Assembly (NCBI GenBank): GCA_902576415.1
Contig: CACGVZ010000014.1
Coordinates: forward strand, 1 to 35,754
Direction of reading: 5' to 3'
Source of the DNA: an uncultured Prochlorococcus sp.
Lineage (GTDB): Bacteria > Cyanobacteriota > Cyanobacteriia > PCC-6307 > Cyanobiaceae
DNA length: 35,754 nt
Shown here: in pieces, positions 1 through 8,917 of the stretch
Layout: each line of letters opens with the position of its first letter
Position numbering within the stretch: the first letter of the stretch is position 1
The notes under the pieces: model-generated
Seen by the model: only the letters and a program-made list of their open reading frames with translations
Database searches by the model: none
What the model was told of the DNA's origin: nothing
Position numbers and translations under genes: made by a program

Positions 1-191
1 ATGTTGGTTTGATTGATAATGTAATTGAAAATGGTGAATATCAAAAGATTATTTTGTGGCTAAAAAATAATATACATAAATTTGGCAGATCAGTTAACTC
101 AATGGATTTGGTAAGAGCCGTTACAAATGAAGAACTATCGCCAAATTATTTTATAAATCATTTACGGTCTAAAAAAGATGATTTTTGCTGA
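1..191 (+). CDS. Carboxypeptidase Taq (M32) family, C-terminal fragment
   Basis: Only the last ~62 codons are in the window; the reading frame is open from base 3 back to the window edge, so the gene begins upstream. The visible tail (a helix containing WLKNNIHKFGRS, then LVRAVTNEELSP and YFINHLRSK) matches the typical C-terminus of M32 metallocarboxypeptidases, where a 'W-L-x-x-x-I/V-H-x-x-G' helix is followed by 'T-G-E-x-L-x-P-x-x-F-x-x-Y-L'. The zinc-binding HEXXH motif would lie upstream and cannot be checked. The family removes C-terminal residues from peptides in the cytoplasm. It is followed by a pyrophosphatase gene in the same direction, about 63 bases away. Confidence 0.6.
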   Translation, partial: VGLIDNVIENGEYQKIILWLKNNIHKFGRSVNSMDLVRAVTNEELSPNYFINHLRSKKDDFC

Positions 192-254
192 AACATTACT
201 TTTAAAGAATTTGTTTGGGTGTGAGGATGTAAGATAAACAAAAATAATTTCTTG

Positions 255-842
255 ATGGCAAATCTTAATCAACCCCCAAGTAGGATTACACCCAATCTAT
301 TGCATATATTAAATGCTTTCACTGATAGCTCAAATTCAGTAGTTAACACTATTGTTGAATTGAATTCAAATACAATAAATAAATATGAATTAATTACAGA
401 AACCGGTCATCTCAAACTTGATAGGGTGGGTTATTCTTCACTTGCTTATCCATTTGCTTATGGTTGTATACCAAGGACTTGGGATGAAGATGGAGATCCG
501 CTTGATGTAGAAATTGTTGGAGTAACTGAGCCATTGATACCCGGATCTATTGTGGAAGCAAGGATTATTGGGGTGATGAAATTTGATGATGGTGGAGAGG
601 TCGATGATAAGGTAATAGCGGTTCTCGCAGATGATAAAAGAATGGATCATATCTCAAGTTATGAAGACCTTGGAGATCATTGGTTAAAAGAAACAAAGTA
701 TTATTGGGAGCACTACAAAGATCTAAAAAAACCAGGAACATGTACTGTCAATGGTTTTTTTGGAATAGAAGAGGCTGTTAAAGTGATTAAAGATTGTGAA
801 GAGAGATACAAAAAAGAAATTGATCCTAAATTAGTAAATTAA
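255..842 (+). CDS. ppa: Family I inorganic pyrophosphatase (catalytic aspartates intact)
   Basis: Soluble Mg-dependent enzyme that hydrolyses pyrophosphate to phosphate and pulls biosynthetic reactions forward. The 195-residue protein carries the family I signature DGDPLDV at 79-85. Compared by eye with E. coli PPase, nearly all active-site positions are kept: E35, K43, E45, R57, Y65, Y69, D79, D81, D84, D112, D117, K119, Y154 and K155. E. coli E98 is a Gly here (G113). An extra N-terminal segment of about 20 residues precedes the domain. The ATG at 255 is preferred over a TTG three bases upstream. The window encodes a second, degenerate family I PPase at 15583-16143, so this copy is probably the working enzyme. 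It ends six bases from the convergent hemC stop. Confidence 0.93.
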   Translation: MANLNQPPSRITPNLLHILNAFTDSSNSVVNTIVELNSNTINKYELITETGHLKLDRVGYSSLAYPFAYGCIPRTWDEDGDPLDVEIVGVTEPLIPGSIVEARIIGVMKFDDGGEVDDKVIAVLADDKRMDHISSYEDLGDHWLKETKYYWEHYKDLKKPGTCTVNGFFGIEEAVKVIKDCEERYKKEIDPKLVN

Positions 843-848
843 CTAATT

Positions 849-1799
849 TTATTTTTCTCTAAATTTTTCAAATATTTCGCTTAGTATTTCTTCGGCACCT
901 TGCTGTTTTAATTTTTTAGCTAGTTCTTTGCCTACTTCTTCGGGATCATTAATATTGCCAATATATTGATCTTTAATAAGCCTTTCTCCATCTAGAGATG
1001 CAACCATACCAATAAGGCAAAGTTGTTCATTCTGAATTTTACTATTAACACCTATTGGGACTTGGCATCCTCCTTCAAGCTCTCTTAAAAAAGCCCTTTC
1101 TGCTAGACATCTTTGACTAGTGGGTTTATCTTCTAAGATATTTATAATTTCTAAAACTTTTTTATCATCAGATTTACATTCAATGCCTAGTGCTCCTTGG
1201 CCAACGGCATGAAGGGAAACTTCACTTGGGATAATCTGGTGAATTCTTGATTCAAAGCCTAATCTCTTTAAACCAGCTGCCGCAAGAATTATACAATCAA
1301 ATTCTCCTGCATCTAATTTTTCAATTCTTGTAATAACATTTCCTCTGATATCTTTGAAAACAAGATGTGGGTACTTATTTCTTAATTGTGCAAGTCTTCT
1401 TAGGGAGCTTGTTCCAACAATCGAACCTTCAGGTAAGTTTTCTAATTTATAACAGTCATTTTTTTTGTTTACTACTAAAGCATCTGCAGGATCCTCCCTT
1501 TTTGTAATGCATCCTAATTTAAGGCCATTAGGCAAATTGGTTGGTAAATCTTTTAGAGAATGTACTGCTATATCTGCATGGCCTACGAGCATTTGTGCTT
1601 CAAGTTCTTTTGTAAAAAGGCCTTTGTCGCCTATTTTTGCTAAAGCTACATCAAGGATCTTGTCACCTTGAGTTGCCATAGCTTCTATAGATACCTCTAA
1701 ATTGGGAATATTCCTTTCTAGTTGATCTTTAACCCATAAAGTTTGAACCATTGCTAGCTTACTTCTTCTACTAGCTATTTTTAGCTTAAAATTAGTCAT
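849..1799 (-). CDS. hemC: Hydroxymethylbilane synthase (porphobilinogen deaminase)
   Basis: Polymerises four porphobilinogen molecules to hydroxymethylbilane, an early step in heme, chlorophyll and cobamide synthesis in the cytoplasm. The 316-residue protein has the family's full length. Visible landmarks are the N-terminal [12 protein letters not shown], the catalytic Asp in HSLKDLP (D84), the substrate-binding GTSSLRR (129-135), DIRGNVITR, and the dipyrromethane cofactor cysteine in [10 protein letters not shown] (C245). ATG start. A second tetrapyrrole gene, hemH, is at 27925-29100. The neighbour downstream on this strand is the convergent pyrophosphatase; upstream lies the sigma factor gene on the same strand, about 97 bases away. 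Confidence 0.97.
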   Translation of the reverse strand: MTNFKLKIASRRSKLAMVQTLWVKDQLERNIPNLEVSIEAMATQGDKILDVALAKIGDKGLFTKELEAQMLVGHADIAVHSLKDLPTNLPNGLKLGCITKREDPADALVVNKKNDCYKLENLPEGSIVGTSSLRRLAQLRNKYPHLVFKDIRGNVITRIEKLDAGEFDCIILAAAGLKRLGFESRIHQIIPSEVSLHAVGQGALGIECKSDDKKVLEIINILEDKPTSQRCLAERAFLRELEGGCQVPIGVNSKIQNEQLCLIGMVASLDGERLIKDQYIGNINDPEEVGKELAKKLKQQGAEEILSEIFEKFREK

Positions 1800-1896
1800 T
1801 AAATATTATTTTGAGTTTGAATTAAAAATTAAGTCGAATATATTTTAAGCTATTATTTTGCCAGTTTTTAAAGCTAATTATTATACTTAACTTTTT

Positions 1897-3078
1897 TTAT
1901 TTTATATATTCTTTCAAAACCCCATTTCGATTTGGATGTCTAAGTTTTCTTAGGGCTTTTGCCTCAATTTGTCTAATTCTTTCTCTCGTCACATCAAAAA
2001 TCTGGCCAATTTCTTCAAGAGTTTTCATTCTTCCATCATCAATTCCATATCTCAATCTGAGAACATCTCTTTCTCTTGGACTCAGAGTGGCTAATACTCC
2101 TTCCAAATCTTCTCTTAGTAAAGTTTTAGAAACATCTTGCTCTGGATTTTCTATATCAGCCTCTATAAAGTCTCCTAGTCTTGAGTCTTCTTCTTTCCCT
2201 ATTGGAGTTTCTAAAGAAATAGGAAGTTGTGCACTTTTAGCTATAAATCTTAATTTTTCGATTGTCATTTCCATACTCTCAGCGATTTCTTCTTCACTAG
2301 GTTTCCTGCCAAATTCTTGGCTAAGAACTTTTGTCGTTTTTTTGATTCTGGATATTGTCTCGTATAAATGAACTGGCAATCTAATAGTTCTACTTTGATC
2401 TGCGATTGCTCTAGTGATGGCTTGGCGAATCCACCACGTAGCATAAGTAGAGAATTTGTAGCCTTTTTCATGGTCGAATTTTTCCGCTGCCCTAATCAGG
2501 CCTAAACTTCCTTCTTGTATTAAATCTTGAAAGGATAAACCTCTATTCATATATTTTTTAGCAATGGAAACAACCAATCTTAAATTTGATTGAACCATTT
2601 TTTCTTTAGCTCTTCTCCCTAATAGAAGTCTTCTTCTGAATTTGGAAAGAGGCATATCTATTAATTCTGCCCATTCTCTAACGGATGGGAAATGGCCTTT
2701 TTCTGACTCATATTGAGTTGCCAGTTCTTCTAATTGGAGTAAATCAGCAATTTTTCTTGCAAGTTCAATTTCTTCATCTGGCCTTAAAAGTCTAATTCTT
2801 CCAATTTCTTGGAGATAAACTCTTATTGAATCTTCGGTATATATACCTTTTGGCCCAAGCTTAATATTCCCAAGCTCTTTGTCTTCATCCTCAGAATTAC
2901 TAAATTCATTATTATTATCTATGCTGCTTTCGTTTGAATCTGAAGATGAATTTATATTTTGACTTTTGTTATTAATATCTTCTTCAACTACTGTTTCTAA
3001 ATTTGTATTCATTTTTTTATTGATCTTTTTTTTTGAACTAGGCTTGGAATTCTTTGATTCTGCTGCGACTGGACACAT
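1897..3078 (-). CDS. rpoD: Principal RNA polymerase sigma-70 factor
   Basis: Directs RNA polymerase to housekeeping promoters (group 1 sigma, called SigA/RpoD1 in cyanobacteria). The 393-residue protein has a variable, Lys-, Asn-, Ser- and Asp/Glu-rich N-terminus (1-75) without a long region 1.1 of the E. coli type. Then follow region 1.2 ([14 protein letters not shown]), region 2 ([26 protein letters not shown] and [18 protein letters not shown]), region 3, and region 4.2 with the helix-turn-helix ([27 protein letters not shown]). The ATG has a clear Shine-Dalgarno, AAGGAG, seven bases upstream on the minus strand. Group 2 sigmas are similar, but the length, the completeness of regions 1.2-4.2 and the core-gene setting favour the primary factor. 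Confidence 0.9.
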   Translation of the reverse strand: MCPVAAESKNSKPSSKKKINKKMNTNLETVVEEDINNKSQNINSSSDSNESSIDNNNEFSNSEDEDKELGNIKLGPKGIYTEDSIRVYLQEIGRIRLLRPDEEIELARKIADLLQLEELATQYESEKGHFPSVREWAELIDMPLSKFRRRLLLGRRAKEKMVQSNLRLVVSIAKKYMNRGLSFQDLIQEGSLGLIRAAEKFDHEKGYKFSTYATWWIRQAITRAIADQSRTIRLPVHLYETISRIKKTTKVLSQEFGRKPSEEEIAESMEMTIEKLRFIAKSAQLPISLETPIGKEEDSRLGDFIEADIENPEQDVSKTLLREDLEGVLATLSPRERDVLRLRYGIDDGRMKTLEEIGQIFDVTRERIRQIEAKALRKLRHPNRNGVLKEYIK

Positions 3079-3316
3079 AATTGACTCCTTTCTACGGTGA
3101 ATTTAACTAGATAAAATTTTATTTAGGGCTAATTTGAACATTTAGTAGTAAAGTCCCCTTAATGTTTAAAAAACTTTTTCACAAAATGAGAATAAGAAAA
3201 GTTTTCTAAATTGTTGAAAAATTTAAATAGTGCTATAGATTACCTAAAGTAAAAAGTCTTGGGATTTCTCAGACAGGCAGATCATTTTTGAATTTTCAGT
3301 CAATGATCAGAGCTTC
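3079..3316. other. Long intergenic region between divergent rpoD and priA
   Basis: About 240 bases without a convincing gene. It must hold the rpoD promoter on the minus strand (Shine-Dalgarno AAGGAG next to the rpoD ATG) and the priA leader on the plus strand. An imperfect inverted repeat with arms GATCATT (3280-3286) and AATGATC (3302-3308) and a 15-base loop lies upstream of the priA-linked short ORF. It has no T-run, so it is not an obvious terminator. I saw no tRNA-like structure. Confidence 0.5.
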
Positions 3317-3403
3317 ATGTCTCCCTTAAGAGCAGGATACTTACAATGTGCAAAAAACACTTTGTGGAATGTTCAACAATCCAATACTAAGAAAAAGTTT
3401 TGA
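3317..3403 (+). CDS. Possible 28-residue leader peptide coupled to priA
   Basis: An ATG at 3317 opens a 28-codon frame (starting MSPLRAGYLQCAK and ending in a basic KKKF) whose TGA overlaps the proposed TTG start of priA in a TTGA junction. The same junction type joins two other gene pairs in this window (16140 and 24558-24561), which favours real translation. There is no clear Shine-Dalgarno and no function is recognised. It could be a small protein, a leader peptide that couples priA translation, or chance; confidence is low. Confidence 0.3.
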   Translation: MSPLRAGYLQCAKNTLWNVQQSNTKKKF

Positions 3404-5676
3404 AGCCGGCAAGTAATCAGTTATTAAATATCTCCTATAAATTGGAAATTTTGCTTGATATAGGTAGTAGTAATGAAAGCTTTTACTATTTAGATGGAAA
3501 TAATCTTGGAGCAGAAGTTGGAGATATTGTAAGTGTGACACTAAGGGGAAGATTATTAAATGGGTTGGTGATCTCCAAAAAAGACTTTTCGACAATCAAT
3601 AATGATGAATCAAATATTACTGGAGGAAAAAGCATAAGATATTTGTTTATTGAAAGTATTTTGCAGAAAAAAATAATTGATGAATCTTGGAGAGAATTGA
3701 TAGACTCCCTAGCCTCTTTTTATATGGTTAGTAATTTAAAAATGTTTAAAACTGCATTTCCTCCTGGCTGGATTGGTAAATATAAAAATTTCTCTAAAGA
3801 TTTAAAAGATCAAATATGGATTGAAACAAAAAAAGAATTTGATATTAAGAAAAATGGATTAACCAAAAAAGAATTTTTTTTAATGGATACTTTATCTAAA
3901 AAAGGTAATTGGCAAAGTGAATTAATCAAGTCTGGTTTTAATTACACTCTAATTAACTCAATGGTCAGTAAAAATTATCTTGTTAAATCTAAAAGAAAAA
4001 AAAATATAAATAGTAAATTAAATTCCTTTTTAAAAGATCATATCGCACCGAAAAAACCAAGTCTTACGAATGAGCAAAAAATTGCATTTCAAGAATTTCA
4101 AACAATGAAACCAGGGGATGCATTACTTCTTTGGGGCGAAACAGGTTCAGGTAAAACAGAAGTGTATATGAGAATTGCTGAAGATCAATTTCTTAAGAAA
4201 AAAAGTTGTTTGATACTAGCCCCAGAAATTGGATTAATTCCTCAACTTATTGATAGGTTTAGTAGTCGATTTAATAATGTCGTTTACGAATACCATAGTA
4301 ATTGTTCTCCCGATCATAGAACTTTAGTTTGGAAGAAAATTATTAATGCTAATGAACCTTTAATAGTAATAGGTACAAGGTCGGCAGTTTTTCTTCCAAT
4401 CAAAAATCTGGGAGTAATAATAATGGATGAAGAACATGATGTTTCTTATAAGCAAGATAGTCCTATGCCTTGCTATGACGCAAGAGAGATTGCGATTGAA
4501 ATAGTAAAAAGGAATTCTGCAAAGTTAATTTTTGGGAGTGCAACCCCATCAATGAAGACTTGGAAAAAGTGTATTTTTGAAATGAATTTTAAATTGGTAA
4601 GAATGATTCAAAGGATATCCAGGAATGAGACTCCTGAAATAAAAATTATTGATATGAGGTATGAGTTCAAGAAGGGAAATATGAAAATTTTTTCCAATGA
4701 ATTATTACAATTGCTTCCTCAACTACGCTTAAAAAAAGAGCAAGCAATAATTTTGATCCCTAGGAGGGGGCATAGTGGATTTTTAAGTTGTAGAAATTGC
4801 GGTTATTTAATAAATTGCCCCAACTGTGACGTTCCTTTATCAGTTCATCTCGGATCACAAGGAAAAAAATGGTTAAGGTGTCATTGGTGTGATCATAAAT
4901 CAAGATTGATCAATCGTTGCCCAGATTGTCATTCAACTGCTTTTAAACCTTTTGGAATTGGCACGCAAAGGGTAATAGAGTTTTTAAATGAAGAATTTCC
5001 TGACTTAAGAGTACTTCGCTTTGATAGAGATACAACTTCAGGAAAGGATAGTCATAGAGATATTCTTTCAAGGTTTTCTAAAGGTGAGGCTGATATTCTT
5101 GTCGGTACGCAGATGTTGGCAAAAGGTATTGACATCCCCAATATTACTCTTTCAGTAGTTATTGCAGCGGATGGGTTGCTTCATCGCCCAGATATTTCAG
5201 CAGAAGAAAAATCATTACAATTATTTTTGCAAGTAGCAGGAAGGGCCGGCAGGGCACAAAAAAAAGGAAAAGTAATTTTTCAAACATATAAACCAAACCA
5301 CCCGGTGATTTCGTATCTTCAAAAAAGAGATTATGAAAGGTTCTTAATTGAAAACTCGAGATTGAGAAAGGATGCTAATTTATTTCCATTTTGCACAATT
5401 TGCCTACTTAAATTATCAGGTGAAAATTATGAATTAACTGAGTCAATTGCAATAAAATTAGCAAAATATCTACTCAGTTTTTGTGAGAAAAAGAACTGGA
5501 AATTAATTGGCCCTGCCCCTAGTTTAATAGCTAAAGTCGGTAAAAAATTTAGATGGCAGATATTAATACATGGTCCTGAAGGAACAAAGATACCGTTACC
5601 TGATAGATCAATATTATGGAAACTTATTCCAAAAAATGTTTTTTTAACAATAGATGTTAATCCAGCAGAGTTGTGA
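3400..5676 (+). CDS. priA: Primosomal protein N' (replication restart helicase PriA)
   Basis: Superfamily 2 DNA helicase that reloads the replisome at stalled forks. The 758-residue protein has an N-terminal fork-binding domain (EVGDIVSVTLRGR), a Walker A motif LLWGETGSGKT near residue 245, a Walker B DEEH box, the GSATPS motif III, and a zinc region near 462-515 with four Cys pairs (CRNC, CPNC, CHWC, CPDC). Motifs V and VI follow (VGTQMLAKGID and QVAGRAGRA). No ATG precedes the N-terminal domain; the TTG at 3400 is the first good start and overlaps the stop of a short upstream ORF. The last codon directly abuts the stop of the convergent DUF3153 gene. Confidence 0.95.
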   Translation: MKPASNQLLNISYKLEILLDIGSSNESFYYLDGNNLGAEVGDIVSVTLRGRLLNGLVISKKDFSTINNDESNITGGKSIRYLFIESILQKKIIDESWRELIDSLASFYMVSNLKMFKTAFPPGWIGKYKNFSKDLKDQIWIETKKEFDIKKNGLTKKEFFLMDTLSKKGNWQSELIKSGFNYTLINSMVSKNYLVKSKRKKNINSKLNSFLKDHIAPKKPSLTNEQKIAFQEFQTMKPGDALLLWGETGSGKTEVYMRIAEDQFLKKKSCLILAPEIGLIPQLIDRFSSRFNNVVYEYHSNCSPDHRTLVWKKIINANEPLIVIGTRSAVFLPIKNLGVIIMDEEHDVSYKQDSPMPCYDAREIAIEIVKRNSAKLIFGSATPSMKTWKKCIFEMNFKLVRMIQRISRNETPEIKIIDMRYEFKKGNMKIFSNELLQLLPQLRLKKEQAIILIPRRGHSGFLSCRNCGYLINCPNCDVPLSVHLGSQGKKWLRCHWCDHKSRLINRCPDCHSTAFKPFGIGTQRVIEFLNEEFPDLRVLRFDRDTTSGKDSHRDILSRFSKGEADILVGTQMLAKGIDIPNITLSVVIAADGLLHRPDISAEEKSLQLFLQVAGRAGRAQKKGKVIFQTYKPNHPVISYLQKRDYERFLIENSRLRKDANLFPFCTICLLKLSGENYELTESIAIKLAKYLLSFCEKKNWKLIGPAPSLIAKVGKKFRWQILIHGPEGTKIPLPDRSILWKLIPKNVFLTIDVNPAEL

Positions 5677-6786
5677 TCACTTTGATGGAAGTTGAGGTAA
5701 ATCTGAACCTAATTTAAATCTATAGAATCTTAATAAATAAGCCAATATTATAATTATTAAAATAATAGATATCCCAATCAAGAGTTTGTTGAGGCTCCAG
5801 AAAGAAAATTCAAGACTATTTATCTTCCCTTGATTTAAATCCCAAATTATTAGATTTTTTGTGATTTCTAAATTTGAATTATTTTTATCGATAAGGATAG
5901 CTTTATTAGGGTGAATAATTTTTAAAATGAGTTCTAAATTATCAATGCCTTTAATAGAATTTAGATCCAAATCTAACTTGTAAAAGTATTTTTTAAAAAA
6001 AATGAAGTTTTTTTGAGTAGTATTAATTTCTATATTTGTTGATTCTCCCGCTAACTCTCCAGCTGTATTTTGGGTGATTTTAAGAACTTGCTTTGTATCC
6101 TCTAAATTGAGATTTTTATGTTTCAAAGAAAAGGTTGATTCGTCTTGTTCAATTTCTGCGTCAGGAAAAATATCTTTCATCTTCTCTTCAAATTTTAATT
6201 GCCAAGGAAATTTCTTTATGTATTTACTCTCTATCACTAAATTATTAGTTATTGAATCAAGTTCACTAAGATCAAGGGTATCCTCAATTTTTACGCAGCC
6301 ACTTAAAAGTGGAATTAATAATAATAGTATTAAAAAAATGATCAGTGAAAAGCCTTTCTGAAAGGGTTTTGTTTCACCTGTTGGTGTCTCAGTTACATTA
6401 ATAAATTTTTTTTTCTTCAATACTTCTCTTTTTTTGCGCAGTGAGTTAAGAGATTTTTTATTGAGTGATGAGTCGCTTTCAAACTGTACGTTCCAATTTT
6501 CTGGCTTTTTAATGTCAGGAGAGTCTATAACTTCCATCAAATATTTTGCATTTTCTCTCGTCTTATTATCGTGAGATTTTAGAAGTTCTTTACAAAACCT
6601 TTTAGCCTCCTCCCTTTTATTGATTCCACATAGAGCAGTAATTAAGATTGTTCTTAAATTTCCTCCCTCTTTGCTAGATAAAGGAAATGATTCGATTATG
6701 GGCAAAAGAAATTCAATGCAATAATGATACTCACCCTTAGCTAAAGCAAGTTCTACTTTTTCTAAAACTTGCTCATAAGTTTTCAT
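5677..6786 (-). CDS. DUF3153-type membrane protein with an N-terminal helical (TPR-like) extension
   Basis: Function unknown. The 369-residue protein appears to be two parts. Residues 1-130 are helical with a repeat-like pattern (ALAKGEYHYCIEFLLPIIE, then INKREEAKRFCKELLKS) resembling TPR units, followed by a basic linker. Residues 146-162 form a strong hydrophobic segment ending in LLSGC (C164), a lipobox-like motif. The following 160 residues look like a DUF3153 extracytoplasmic domain, and a second membrane helix (about 333-353) precedes a short basic tail. In stand-alone relatives the lipobox would form the N-terminal signal; here it is internal. The ATG lies three bases after the argB stop, so it is likely co-transcribed with argB. 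Confidence 0.6.
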   Translation of the reverse strand: MKTYEQVLEKVELALAKGEYHYCIEFLLPIIESFPLSSKEGGNLRTILITALCGINKREEAKRFCKELLKSHDNKTRENAKYLMEVIDSPDIKKPENWNVQFESDSSLNKKSLNSLRKKREVLKKKKFINVTETPTGETKPFQKGFSLIIFLILLLLIPLLSGCVKIEDTLDLSELDSITNNLVIESKYIKKFPWQLKFEEKMKDIFPDAEIEQDESTFSLKHKNLNLEDTKQVLKITQNTAGELAGESTNIEINTTQKNFIFFKKYFYKLDLDLNSIKGIDNLELILKIIHPNKAILIDKNNSNLEITKNLIIWDLNQGKINSLEFSFWSLNKLLIGISIILIIIILAYLLRFYRFKLGSDLPQLPSK

Positions 6787-6789
6787 GGG

Positions 6790-7641
6790 TTAGGCGACTA
6801 TCATTGTACCTATTCCGGAATTTGTAAAAATCTCAAGAAGTAATGAATGTTCTATTCGTCCATCAATTATGTGCGCTGCTTTGACTCCTTGGGCTAAAGC
6901 TCTTATGCAACATTCTGTCTTTGGAATCATACCTTCAGTCACAATTTTTTTATCAATAAAATCTCTTGCCTCTTTGAGATTAGTTTTTTCAACAAGACTA
7001 TTTTTGTTATCTTTTTCTTTTAAGATCCCTTGAGTATCAGTAAGAAGAATAAGTTTTTCTGCATTTATTGCAGCAGCAATTTCTCCAGCAACAAAATCTG
7101 CATTAATGTTATGGGAAATACCCTCCAAGGTTGATCCAATGCTAGAAATAATTGGGATGTATCCTTTAGAAATAAGAGGATCTAATATTTCAGGATTAAT
7201 TTTTGTAACCTCTCCCACTAACCCATGGCTACCATCTCCTAGTTCTCTAGATTGAATTAAGTTGCCATCAAGGCCTGATATTCCCACAGCTAAGGATCCA
7301 GTTTTATTAATTCCTTTTACAATTTGTTTATTAACTCTACCCATTAGAACCATCTCGACAATTTCCATTGTTTTTTGATCAGTAATTCTTAATCCATTTT
7401 CGAATTTAGGAGATATTTCTAATTTCTTTAACCAATTATTAATCTCTGGTCCACCTCCATGAATTACTATCGGACAAACCCCAACGGTTGATAAAAGTGC
7501 AATGTCTCTAAAAAAAGCATTTTTTAAATTATCATTCTCCATAACAGAACCACCATACTTGATAACAATTTTTCTACCTGAGAAACTTTGTATATATGGA
7601 AGTGCTTCGCTTAATATTGATACTCTTTGAGAATCATTCAT
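6790..7641 (-). CDS. argB: Acetylglutamate kinase
   Basis: Phosphorylates N-acetylglutamate in the second step of arginine synthesis; in cyanobacteria it is the target of the PII protein. The 283-residue protein shows the amino-acid kinase landmarks: KYGGSVM near the N-terminus, the HGGGPEIN loop near residue 61, GLDGNLI, the [26 protein letters not shown] core and the C-terminal GTMIV. The pre-domain helix ([15 protein letters not shown]) is of the hexameric, arginine-sensitive type. ATG start. The DUF3153 gene follows after three bases. Confidence 0.96.
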   Translation of the reverse strand: MNDSQRVSILSEALPYIQSFSGRKIVIKYGGSVMENDNLKNAFFRDIALLSTVGVCPIVIHGGGPEINNWLKKLEISPKFENGLRITDQKTMEIVEMVLMGRVNKQIVKGINKTGSLAVGISGLDGNLIQSRELGDGSHGLVGEVTKINPEILDPLISKGYIPIISSIGSTLEGISHNINADFVAGEIAAAINAEKLILLTDTQGILKEKDNKNSLVEKTNLKEARDFIDKKIVTEGMIPKTECCIRALAQGVKAAHIIDGRIEHSLLLEIFTNSGIGTMIVA

Positions 7642-7706
7642 TATAAAAATTCATTAAAAATTTGATTGAATTGAGAAATTAGGTTTTTACAAATATATCC
7701 CTATAT

Positions 7707-8237
7707 TCAATAAAAGAGAATAAAATCAAATTCTTTTTTATTATTGTCGATAATAAATTCTGATTCAAGACCTTTAACGAAAAACCTATTTAATCTTTCT
7801 TGTTTTTCAATCCATTTTTCTAGAGGGACAGCGTTTAATTCGAAACGCATTCTGAGACCATTTTTTTCTTCCTTTGTAATTTCTTCTATTTCTTTTAATT
7901 GAGGGGGGTTATCCTCGTCCCACAAATTTAAAGATTCTAATGACGATTCAAGATGAGCTTTTATCCCATACCTCCATCTTGTAACATCTTTAACTAATGC
8001 TGTTAGTTCTTTTGGTCTATTAAATTTATTTGCCGCAAAATTTGTCTTGTCAAATAACTCTACAGGAGGTATTTCGGAAGTCTTTAAGCCTAAGCCAATT
8101 AGGAAAATAGGTACTCCATAAAAAAAAGTAGGTACACTTAAATTCACTGAGTCTGTAAAATAAGCAGTCATTCCAACAAAAGCTAATATACCCCCAGCGG
8201 TTACGATTAAGTTTCCAGGCGATAAGTATTTCTTCAT
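7707..8237 (-). CDS. DUF2854-type membrane protein
   Basis: Conserved cyanobacterial/plastid-lineage protein of unknown function. From the ATG at 8237 it has 176 residues: two N-terminal membrane helices (about 8-26 and 33-50, with LIVTAGGILAFVGMTAYF and FYGVPIFLIGLGLK) and a soluble C-terminal domain with conserved-looking KDVTRWRYG and PLEKWIEKQERLNRFF. A longer frame with a start at 8273 would add 12 residues, but the MKKYLSPGN start gives the usual short cytoplasmic lead into helix 1 and leaves room for a divergent promoter before the 60-residue gene at 8279. The family assignment is from memory of its pattern. Confidence 0.7.
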   Translation of the reverse strand: MKKYLSPGNLIVTAGGILAFVGMTAYFTDSVNLSVPTFFYGVPIFLIGLGLKTSEIPPVELFDKTNFAANKFNRPKELTALVKDVTRWRYGIKAHLESSLESLNLWDEDNPPQLKEIEEITKEEKNGLRMRFELNAVPLEKWIEKQERLNRFFVKGLESEFIIDNNKKEFDFILFY

Positions 8238-8278
8238 TTTGATTAGTAGAATGAGTTTTAAATGGGCTAACAAGTATT

Positions 8279-8461
8279 ATGCAAGATCCTAATACTGCAA
8301 ATCAAGGAGATTTAATTTTTAAACTTGATCAAGAAAGAGCATGGCTACTAGAAAATCTTGATAAGGGTAAATGGCCAGAAATCAGAAGCGAACTTGCCGC
8401 GCTTGAAAGAAAAATAAGCAAGTTAATTATAAGTGTTCAAGAAAATAATGTTGATATTTGA
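8279..8461 (+). CDS. Small conserved-looking acidic protein, 60 residues
   Basis: Not recognised beyond resembling small hypothetical proteins of marine picocyanobacteria. It is predicted to be soluble and helical (FKLDQERAWLLENLDKGKWPEIRSELAALERKISKLI), with a heptad-like pattern that could form a helical hairpin or coiled coil. The ATG is 41 bases from the divergent DUF2854 start, and the stop is two bases from the convergent SSB stop, so it fills a slot exactly between real genes. That fit and the amphipathic pattern are the reasons for calling it. Confidence 0.6.
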   Translation: MQDPNTANQGDLIFKLDQERAWLLENLDKGKWPEIRSELAALERKISKLIISVQENNVDI

Positions 8462-8463
8462 TT

Positions 8464-8889
8464 TTAAAAAGGTATTTCATCCACTTCAGGTACTAAAGGT
8501 GAACTATCCCAACTAGATTTTTTGGCGGTTTCTTTATTTTCAAATGACTCATTATTTTCTTTTTGATCAGACTTAATAACATCAACTGGCGATATTTGAT
8601 GAATTTTTGAAGCTGTTAGTTCTGGTTGTTTTTCTTTCGTTCCGTCTTTTCTAGTGACAGAATTCATCTTTAGACGTCCCTCAATAACAATATTTTGCCC
8701 CTCCTTTAGTTCATCTACCATTTCTTGGGCAATATTTCCCCAACCTATGATCTTGAGATCTCTGGTTGGATCTTCACTACGTAATCCTTTAAAATTAACA
8801 ATCATTTCTGCAATTGGAGTTTGGTTTTCTTTGGTATACCTCATTTGGGGAGCGCTATTAATGACCGCCTGAATTAAACAATGATTCAT
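8464..8889 (-). CDS. Single-stranded DNA-binding protein, Ycf41/SSB-like
   Basis: OB-fold protein of 141 residues. The N-terminal half has the SSB pattern (NSAPQMRYTKENQTPIAEM, KIIGWGNIAQEMVDELKEGQNIVIEGRLKMNS). It is followed by a flexible Ser/Asn/Lys-rich linker and an acidic tip ending DEIPF, which matches the SSB C-terminal peptide that recruits partners such as PriA and RecO. Compared with the canonical SSB the core is short, so this may be the second cyanobacterial SSB-like protein (Ycf41) and not the main replication SSB. ATG start; the start codon faces the divergent cobK with 28 bases between them. Confidence 0.8.
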   Translation of the reverse strand: MNHCLIQAVINSAPQMRYTKENQTPIAEMIVNFKGLRSEDPTRDLKIIGWGNIAQEMVDELKEGQNIVIEGRLKMNSVTRKDGTKEKQPELTASKIHQISPVDVIKSDQKENNESFENKETAKKSSWDSSPLVPEVDEIPF

Positions 8890-8917
8890 TACTTACTATT
8901 TAATTAAAGACATACTG

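Noticed and set aside
438..650. Minus-strand open frame inside the first pyrophosphatase gene
   Set aside because: It lies wholly inside a well-supported gene on the other strand and has no recognisable domain; a shadow frame.
3280..3308. Inverted repeat GATCATT/AATGATC upstream of priA considered as a terminator
   Set aside because: Long 15-base loop, short AT-rich arms and no T-run; probably chance or leader structure.
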